Shown here piece after piece: positions 56,901 through 64,000 of a DNA stretch of 64,000 bases. Origin of the DNA: Letharia columbiana (lineage: Eukaryota; Ascomycota; Lecanoromycetes; Lecanorales; Parmeliaceae). Both the position numbers and the translations under genes were made by a program. A model generated the notes under the pieces. It saw nothing but the letters and a program-made list of their open reading frames with translations, was not told where the DNA came from and did no database searches. Every line of letters begins with the position of its first letter. Position 1 is the stretch's first letter. Location: contig NW_023501120.1 of assembly GCF_014066305.1 (NCBI RefSeq), forward strand, positions 62,001 to 126,000, written 5' to 3'.

Positions 56901-57891
56901 CTGTCTCTTTAAACTCATCCATTTGCAAATACTCCATACCTTGGGCGACACTGAAACGGAAGTACCGCTGAGAGTTGGCTAGTTTTTGACCGTGGGAAGA
57001 TCTAGCAAATGCGTCGGCGGTGTCCTCGGAGTCGGTCATCATGGCGACGCAGCCTTTGAGGAATTTCGCAAGATTATTGGAAACTTCATTGATAAGGGGA
57101 GCGCCGGTTCCAAGGCTGAGCACACACCCGATGTGCTTACCCCTCCACTCATCCTCGAGTCCGAGTTGTTCGATGGCTACGTTGACAGGATTGTTGCGAC
57201 GTAATCCTCCATCGCGCCAGATTTCTCCACCCGGCTCGAGTTTGACGGCTCCGAAGAACATGGGGGCTGCTGCCGTGGCGCTTGCCGCTTCCCAAATCGT
57301 GCATTTGTAGTTCTGGTGCGCCGCATGTTTCGATTCGTAATTCCGCAGAACGTCATGCGCGGCTGTTTTTGACCGAGTCACGCAAACAATACTGTATGGG
57401 TTAGCCTTCTTCGGGCCAAGTAGTGAACATCAAGGTTCTCACGTTTTACAGACTGGGTCTTCCTCTTTGAAATTTTCCTGAACATCCTTGTTTTGCTGCT
57501 CCAACACTGATTTGATAGCTGTTTGCATAGTATCGATGTCATAGAATGGCACTTTGAGCAATCCTTTGAAAAATCTTACGAACTGACCACCCAGCTGCCG
57601 TTTCCCAAAGATATCCGAGCTCAGGTCTTCGTATTTTCGTATGCACTCGTCAACAGACATGTGGAGCCTACCAAGCATGACGGCGATTAGACCCCCAGTC
57701 GATGTGCCCACAATAAGATCAAAGACCTCGCAAGGCTTGGGCTCATCAGCGAGATCGATACCCCCCTTCTCGGCCTCCACCCTCATGGCACGACAGATTC
57801 TTTGCAGTATGAGCAGTGCGGTGTAGCCTTTGACGCCGCCTCCATCAATAGATAGGATTCTCAGACTGTTTGCACCTGGGGGGGTCGCCAT
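53921..57891 (-). CDS. Patatin-NB-ARC-TPR protein (fungal NLR)
   Basis: Four exons on the minus strand: 57891-57443, 57391-56835, 56778-56589, 56540-53921, giving 1271 residues; phases agree. Residues 10-320 form a patatin-like phospholipase: oxyanion loop D-G-G-G-V-K-G (16-22), nucleophile elbow G-T-S-T-G (Ser64) and catalytic W-R-D-G-G. Residues about 370-640 form an NB-ARC/P-loop module: G-P-G-G-I-G-K-T (P-loop), W-L-L-V-L-D-N-A-D (Walker B), G-R-V-L-I-T-T-R-D and G-N-L-P-L-A-L (GLPL motif). The remainder is helical with TPR-like hairpins (E-L-I-V-L-R-R-G-L-P; A-E-E-L-L-C-E-A-L), as in the sensor repeats of fungal NLRs. All catalytic and nucleotide-binding residues that I can check are present. 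By analogy with Neurospora PLP-1 this may trigger regulated cell death in non-self recognition; this is inference. The join between patatin and NB-ARC exons (intron 56779-56834) has an alternative; two separate genes are less likely. Confidence 0.85.
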
Positions 57892-58902
57892 CTTTCGCAC
57901 TCCGTTTGCAGGAGACTGGAACTTGCTAGGATAACTATCCCTTTATGTCTGAAGTGGGGTTCTGAAAAGGCGGAAATTAGGCAACCACAAGCCTTACTCC
58001 TTAGTCTAGGGTCTGGCCCATTATTGGAGGCCATGAACGCAGGCGAGTTTTCTGTTGGGCCGCGACGCGAGATGGCTGGTTCAGCTGCATAAACCTGCAG
58101 GTGCAAATGCAACGTCATCTCCGCGGTCATCGACGAAGATAAGCCCAAAGGAAGACGAGGCTGACGCTGGGCTCTGTTGAGCTGGACCATGATTGCGAGG
58201 AGCTCCTATCGCGCAAGCTATTTATTGTGGCTTGAAAAGTTGCCAGAGTGGCTGCACGAATGTTTCGCTCCAGCTTTGACTGGTACTTGAGTGACATTGT
58301 TCCAAGACTTAATGCCAAGCAATGCTGTAGGAAACGTGGGAATCACGCTAGAATCGGATTGGCCAAAGGCTTACAGTATCATGCCCTTCGATCTTCAATT
58401 CGCAACTTTAACCGTCCGACGTTCAGCCAAGAGTTTCCCTAAGAGATCGAAGGCCGATTAAGAGCTTTCTTGTCCCTTCAAATAGTGCATTGAAGGATAC
58501 TCCTCCTTGTAATGCTTCATCACATATTTCAAAGTTTGAGAGGTGCACATGGGGATAGCGGCTGGATCACTCTTGTCTGCTGACATCAGGGTAGAAACAC
58601 CTGAAGGTGCGAAAACCAAACGAAGGCAAGGATCTGGGCGTCTGATGGTTTTTTATGTGAATTATCAGTGCTAGCTTCTTGAACCGCTTTCCCACAGCCC
58701 ATCGCGGCATCATGCATGTTCCGAAGTGGATCGTGAAGCAGATCTGACATGTTTGTTGCAACCCTGGCTCGTATCTTTGTCCAAGCTGACTAGAGGTGTT
58801 GCTTCGGCTCTCGTCAATTTATTTCCTCAAGGTTCCCACCAGTGGTAAGGTAATCTCAGTGCTGGTCTCACCTCTCTACGCCTCTCGCCACGCCTCCATC
58901 TT
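57892..58902. other. Intergenic
   Basis: Presumed promoter of the NLR gene and 3' flank of the gene at 58903. No gene is supported. No SNARE-like or other partner gene is found next to the NLR. Confidence 0.45.
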
Positions 58903-59598
58903 TCACCCATCGCTGTTCACAGACCGTTCCTTGATATCCACCGCCACCCTATCACCTACTTCACAGACCCCCAGAACTTTCCCAACAACCCTCCCCGTAA
59001 TCCTCTCCATCGACGTCACCGCATCAACGTGATCATGTTTCAAATCTTGCTCGACTTCGACCTCATAGACCTTTCTACCCACCAGATCCTCCTCACCGCG
59101 AAAGAGCCGCGAAAAGAAGCCACGGGAAGAGAAGATTTTGGGAAAGTCTAAGCCGACCCAGCCTCGCTGAGGTGTCAGCAGGAACAATTCAAACGTGCCG
59201 AAACTTGTTGAAGGGTCGTGGATGTCTAGAGGACTGACGATGTGCTTGAGGCAAAAGGGCAGGGTGTGGTACTTTGGTGTGTCGGTTCCATAACGATATA
59301 AGCATAAGCGTAGCTGCCACGCACATTTGTAGATGGCGGCGGAGATTTTAGGTAATTTTGAGCGCAGGATCAGGAGGGGTTGGAGGACAGTGATTGCGAA
59401 TAGGGTTTCCCAGGTGGGTATGGGTTCATTCTTGGCAAGACCAATGACGATGTAGAGCCAGATGCTAATATTCAGATTCATGGCAAGCCAGGACGCTCTT
59501 AGCTGGCCTGTGCTTGTGCCGGTGGGCCAGCTGATGTCTGTTGAAGGCATCGAAGATGTCGAAGCCGGAGATGATAAGGCCGTAAGCTGATCCTCCAT
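58903..59598 (-). CDS. Membrane-associated protein, unknown family
   Basis: 231 residues from the ATG at 59598 (M-E-D-Q-L-T-A-L-S-S-P). Two hydrophobic stretches lie at about 35-50 (L-N-I-S-I-W-L-Y-I-V-I-G-L) and 58-75 (T-L-F-A-I-T-V-L-Q-P-L-L-I-L). They are followed by a soluble C-terminal half with F-E-L-F-L-L-T-P-Q-R-G-W and a basic/acidic tail. An in-frame ATG at 59634 would give a longer form. The family is not recognised. Confidence 0.6.
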   Translation of the reverse strand: MEDQLTALSSPASTSSMPSTDISWPTGTSTGQLRASWLAMNLNISIWLYIVIGLAKNEPIPTWETLFAITVLQPLLILRSKLPKISAAIYKCAWQLRLCLYRYGTDTPKYHTLPFCLKHIVSPLDIHDPSTSFGTFELFLLTPQRGWVGLDFPKIFSSRGFFSRLFRGEEDLVGRKVYEVEVEQDLKHDHVDAVTSMERITGRVVGKVLGVCEVGDRVAVDIKERSVNSDG

Positions 59599-60304
59599 GG
59601 TGACACTCAAAAGTATCAGCTTTTGCGAGAGCAATAGTACTAAGGACGAATGCTCACCCTACTCGATGAAATTTGTATTGTGTGCTCGATGACTTAAATG
59701 AGGACTTCTGCTAAACTTGGCGAGAACAATAAAGAATGCGAGAAGAACAAATGGGGAGGTTTGGGTTTAAATGTGGTTGGTGGGAGTGTATTTCACCTTG
59801 AAAATGACGCTATCAGGAGTATCTTCTCTGGTCTGCTTCCCCGCGACTCATTGACGTCTTGGCTTGCAGTCGCGGATTCTTACCTACTCGGCGTCATCAG
59901 ATGGCGCTTTGAATGACACGAAGTTCTTAGATCATACCCGAAAGGGCTCATTCCTCGGTCTCTGAAGCTCCTTCGGGTACATGAACTGGGCCGTATAGGA
60001 CAGCTGGCTGTGTTAAGTAGTAGCTTGAACACCCCACAAGGAAAGCACCATAATCAACGGTTGTACCCACGACTACGCCGATACGTCCTGTGACATACAA
60101 AGCACATGTGATCCATGACACCTTGGCTCCCTCACAATTTTTCACGTGATGGCTCTATCAGAGGCTTGAGGACTAATGACCTAGCCGTCACGAACGTTCA
60201 GTATCACCGTAACCCACAGGACCTGAGCAATCGGCATACATCCCGACCCATCTCTCTCATTCCCATTCGCTGTAACACATTCGTAGTACGCACCTTTTCG
60301 TCGA
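59599..60304. other. Intergenic
   Basis: No supportable gene; presumed promoter of the 58903-59598 gene and 3' flank of the next. Confidence 0.4.
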
Positions 60305-61062
60305 TCACCCCCAAACCCTCAGAACCGGACTCTTCACCCTGTCCACCCGCACAAAGTTGCGCATCCCGCCCCGTTTGACCGCAAAGATCTGCTCTTCGCT
60401 TTTGATGGTCAGCGGCACCGGCCCTTCTGAACCCCTATTCCCCGCCTCCTGAATAAGTTCCCCCTTCGTTCCGCTCGTCCACCACCAGACATGATTTGGC
60501 CATTCGGCCGGCGCATAAGCGAGTTGCACGTCGTAGTCATCGCCTGCGCGCAAAATTGCCAGTGAAGTTGCACATAGGGAAAAAACTCCGTTGGACACGT
60601 AGATTGCGTCGTCTCCAGTTCTTGTTGCTCAACAGTAAGACTAATGCTTTGATTCTGGAAATGCACTCCGATGCTCACGTCCCTCGTGACTACTGCTCCC
60701 AGTTTCAATTCGGAGAGGTCGTGTTACAGGTTCTCGATTTGCAAGATCCCCCTGCGGAATTCCTGTATCACTTGCGCTGGACATACGGTTCCGGTCCGAA
60801 GGCAACGGAGACGGTAATCGCTCCGGTAGGTGGATTGCGCGGCGGACAAAAGGAAACGATCCCCTGTGTAGACTGTGATGGGGGAAGGGCAATCAGAAAG
60901 CTGCAGGGTGAGAGTGAGAGTAAAGGAGAGTGTGGCAAGGGAGGGCTCTGAGAAAGAGATTTTGGAAGGGGAGAGGGAGGCAGCGACGCAGATGTGGGGT
61001 TGGAGATTATGATTATACGTCGATGTTTCGGGCCGCGAGGGAGGGAACACGGACGACGACAT
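60305..61062 (-). CDS. Uncharacterised fungal protein
   Basis: Three-exon minus-strand model: 61062-60813, 60762-60679, 60612-60305, giving 213 residues. The first exon has a beta-strand-rich stretch (L-A-T-L-S-F-T-L-T-L-T-L then P-I-T-V-Y-T-G-D). The last has R-A-G-D-D-Y-D-V-Q-L and V-W-W-W-T-S-G-T-K-G-E-L. This order (L-S-F-T, P-I-T-V, then W-W-x-x-G-T) is like a family of uncharacterised fungal proteins that I recall without a name. Both introns keep frame, but their ends (tacag; ctggag) are only moderately convincing. The start is the first ATG in frame. Confidence 0.5.
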
Positions 61063-61888
61063 CACTATTCTTTCCTGGAAGATTCTGCAATATGAGAGGA
61101 AGCGCAGTCTGAGTAGGATTTCCTACTCGGGTCGATCGAAAAAGGACTGTTGCCTCAGTCACTCAGCCGCAGGGACACAGGCGTACTGAACCGTTGGACT
61201 AGATTACTTTCCGCCTTTGGGAGTCTCGATCTCTTAATGACTTACTTGTGGAGCTCATACATTTGCCTCCCTACAGATCATACAAAGATATGCAGCTGTA
61301 CATGGTCACTCTTGGACCGGGACATCCCATGGCCAGTCAGCGCCTCCTTGGTCAGATTGATCTTGGGAGTCAGCCGGGAAGAACCCGTCTTGAATGTGAT
61401 GAGATTTCGGGGGTAATATTAGATCAAATGCTTCGATCTCTTCGACAACGTTGCTATTGTCCATGTTGTTTAAGGACTTGCACCGCCACTTCTGGCGGCA
61501 CTTAGCCTGTGTTCAAAGGATATCGGAAGTTCCTGCCAGGAAGAGATAGTCTGCTGACAAAACAGTCTCTGCCGTCATCCTTTGACATTGCATTAGTCTG
61601 CAATGCCTAGAAGATCTGGGGCCATGTCGGTTTTCATTCTTAATGCAAAAAGAATCATAACTATTACTGGGCAATTGGGAATAGCTGTGGATACGGTCCA
61701 CCGCAACTCTGACATCAAGTGGAACAAGAGCCCGTCATGATTAGGAAACATTGGAATCTCATCAGAACAACAAGACGTCAGAAGCTTAGTAAAACATGAT
61801 TAGTAGTACATATACTCAGTCCCCTGCTGTTGCTTCCAACATTAATCATATCTAAGACGCTCCCATACACAAGAAAGGCAAAGACACA
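61063..61888. other. Divergent intergenic region
   Basis: Promoter space for the two flanking genes. No gene is supported. Confidence 0.4.
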
Positions 61889-62785
61889 ATGGCTCCCACA
61901 AACCCCTTCTCCTACCCGTCCACCTACAACAACATCGCCATCACTCCTAACACCACAGTCTCCTACATTTCCGCCGGCTCTCCCACTCTCCCCACCCTGC
62001 TCCTCCTCCACGGCTTTCCCTCATCCTCAAACCAATTTCGCAACCACATCCCCCTCTTATCCACCACCTACCACGTCCTTGCGCCCGACCTCCCCGGCTT
62101 CGGGTTAACAACCTTCCCCCCAGAATATGACTTCACCTTCGACCACCTAGCTCTCACAATCAGCGCGTTCCTCACCGCCCTCAACATCGGCACCTACGCC
62201 ATGTACATCTTCGACTACGGTGCCCCAGTCGGCCTGCGCCTCGCTCTCAGCAATCCATCATCCATCAAAGCGATAATTTCTCAAAATGGCAACGCGTACG
62301 TCGAAGGACTCGGCCATCCATTCTGGGACCCGATCGAAGCGCTCTGGGCCGACCCTTCGCCTCACAACTACGAAATCGTCCGCAATGGCGTCTTGACCCT
62401 CGAAGCGACAGTGTACCAATACACGTCCGGCGTCCCATCTGATGGCCTGCCTCTCGTCAACCCGGCCGCATATACATACGATTACCTCAAGAACGTCCAG
62501 ACACCAGCTGATCAAGATCGCCAACTAGCTCTGTTTTATGACTACCGTAACAACGTAGCAATGTATCCTGCATTCCAAGCTTATTTCCGCGAATCACAGG
62601 TACCGCTGCTGGCTGTATGGGGCAAGAACGACCCTGCATTCGTACCAGCGGGTGCGGAGGCTTTCAAGAGGGACTTGCCGAGGGCAGAGGTGAAATTTGT
62701 GGATACGGGACATTTTGCGCTGGAGACGAAGGTGGAGGCGATTGCTGATGAGACGTTGCAGTTTCTGAGGAGAGTCGGATACTGA
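61889..62785 (+). CDS. Alpha/beta hydrolase with Asp nucleophile
   Basis: Single exon of 298 residues. The fold landmarks are in order: L-L-L-L-H-G-F-P-S-S-S (oxyanion loop), P-D-L-P-G-F-G, the nucleophile elbow I-F-D-Y-G-A-P-V-G with Asp in place of Ser, the late acid in V-W-G-K-N-D-P-A-F, and the catalytic His in D-T-G-H-F-A-L-E. An Asp nucleophile with this context is found in haloalkane dehalogenase, epoxide hydrolase and haloacetate dehalogenase relatives. The enzyme may hydrolyse an epoxide or halide, but the substrate is unknown. No signal peptide is seen, so it is cytosolic. The start at 61889 is the first ATG in frame, in a caca-ATGG context. Confidence 0.88.
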   Translation: MAPTNPFSYPSTYNNIAITPNTTVSYISAGSPTLPTLLLLHGFPSSSNQFRNHIPLLSTTYHVLAPDLPGFGLTTFPPEYDFTFDHLALTISAFLTALNIGTYAMYIFDYGAPVGLRLALSNPSSIKAIISQNGNAYVEGLGHPFWDPIEALWADPSPHNYEIVRNGVLTLEATVYQYTSGVPSDGLPLVNPAAYTYDYLKNVQTPADQDRQLALFYDYRNNVAMYPAFQAYFRESQVPLLAVWGKNDPAFVPAGAEAFKRDLPRAEVKFVDTGHFALETKVEAIADETLQFLRRVGY

Positions 62786-64000
62786 GATGTCTGGAGACGC
62801 TTCTCGGTTTCTTGGCTTCTTGGCTTCTTTTGGTAGAGAAGCAAGCATGCTCGGCTGGTCCCACGAAGCAAAATCCATTTCGAGTGGGCGAGATGCGCTG
62901 CTCGCACAAAGCAAAGGGACTCATTTCAAGAGGAGAAGCAAGATCCATGTGCACAGTGGATGAGTGCATGAGTGAGTTGGTGAGTTGGTGAGTGAGTGAG
63001 TGATGCCTTGATGTTGAATATAGACGGAAAATTGATTTCAAACTATTTACCGCTGCGCTTTCACTCGCAATACAGGTACACCGATATCTGAAACTCTCCG
63101 AAGCACAAAGGCCTCGCGCAACGTAAGCAGCTTTAGCGTAAGATTCGATAATAGACAGTCCCTCGAAGCCAGGTTTCACTACTACGAAGAGCCTCAGCGG
63201 TGATAAGCTGATTTCGTCAAATTCTTTCCGGCTTCAGCACTCATCCACTTTCCAGAATGAAAAAGCAATTCATCTCATATTGCATCAACAACCAGTCTTG
63301 CTTTCGAAGTCATTCTTTGATGCCAATTTCTCAGTTACTGCGCCATTGATAACTGCCAAGTCACCCTTTCCACGGACGATTCGGGCTAGATGTGCGGGCT
63401 TGAAACCCGTCTCCGACTGGGCTCCGGCTTGGCGTGTTGATGCCTGTTCTCGGTTTCCACGGGGGCTACCTATGGTGTACTGGCCGTCTCGCTAGGGAGC
63501 GAAGTGAGTAGCGAAATGAACCGCCCGAGGGGCAATTCATATAACCAAGACCAACAACCCCTTTTTCGCTCAGCAGACCAAGGCTAGTACTACTTTGGAC
63601 TAGTAAGACATTCTCTCAGCATTTCCCACCTGCATGTACCGTCTGCTGCCCAGTCTTCCACCCATTCTCTTATGGTCGTTGTGCCACCGTCATCACGTCA
63701 GAATGTCAGATACCGGGTATCGTCTTGGCGAAGTCATGCGATTCGGTCCGCTTCAGCAGCGCGGTTTCAGCAAACAGTGGCACGGTTGCGACCGAAGTGG
63801 GGGCTGAAATTTCTGGTCGGCGAGTTGTCGGCGACCGGAAGCGAGGACTTTCGAGGTACGAAGTCACTGCTTCGAGCAACTACACGGTCGGACCTGTGTG
63901 AAGCATTATCACTGAGACGACTGCTCCACTGCAATGATGGCATCAGCGAGAGGCGTCGACATCATTGAAGCGATAGGTATAGTGAAGCTGGAAAGATGAA
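62786..64000. other. Intergenic at window end
   Basis: No supportable gene. It holds the gagt/gagttggt microsatellite and reaches the window edge. Open frames here are short and without family. Confidence 0.4.
62961..63003. repeat. gagt microsatellite
   Basis: Imperfect tandem gagt and gagttggt units on the plus strand over 43 bp, beyond the hydrolase stop. Confidence 0.75.

Overview
The window is nuclear DNA of a filamentous ascomycete (Pezizomycotina; the protein flavour suggests Dothideomycetes, but this is an inference). Evidence: most genes are split by 45-110 bp introns with GT-AG or occasional GC-AG ends and CTAAC/CTGAC-like branch sites. Coding segments join in frame across these introns, and the set includes fungal families (Zn2Cys6 regulator, MED13, ENP2/NOL10, PEX11, bL33m, Argonaute, an NLR of the patatin/NB-ARC/TPR type). 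There are no operons, bacterial ribosome sites or CRISPR arrays. All exon models are hand-built from reading frame and splice signals; total coding lengths divisible by three were used as a check.

Layout. 0.3-5 kb: a coiled-coil protein (+) and a Zn2Cys6-like transcription factor (-). 5.08-5.66 kb: a 576 bp non-coding DNA transposon with 22 bp terminal inverted repeats and a 10 bp target duplication (Mutator-like MITE). 5.9-8.3 kb: a six-exon CorA-like membrane protein. 8.3-10.6 kb: a poorly resolved membrane-protein locus and a tRNA-like relic. 10.6-17.7 kb: an F-box protein (-), a degenerate HNH-type protein (+) and a CCCH zinc-finger protein (+). 17.8-31.2 kb is the dense housekeeping core: MED13 (-) divergent from ENP2 (+), PEX11 (+), a 1160-residue coiled-coil protein (+) and a tiny three-exon mitochondrial ribosomal protein bL33m (-). 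32.5-35.7 kb: a nine-exon Argonaute with an apparently intact catalytic tetrad. 36.8-38.4 kb: a RING-type protein.

38.7-64 kb is gene-poor. It holds minisatellites, AT-rich tracts and probable mobile-element relics, interspersed with small or lineage-specific genes: a 52-residue ORF behind a TATA box, a conserved Cys-containing small protein, a Mid2/WSC-like single-pass membrane protein, a 90-residue membrane protein, a secreted Cys-rich protein with a Kex2-type site, and an alpha/beta hydrolase of the Asp-nucleophile type. It also holds the most striking locus, a 1271-residue patatin-NB-ARC-TPR protein (53.9-57.9 kb).

Functional themes: RNA polymerase II regulation and ribosome biogenesis share one 380 bp divergent promoter (MED13/ENP2). 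Two genome-defence or self-surveillance genes (Argonaute; patatin NLR) lie in the window together with transposon debris. No cluster suggests a multi-gene biosynthetic pathway.
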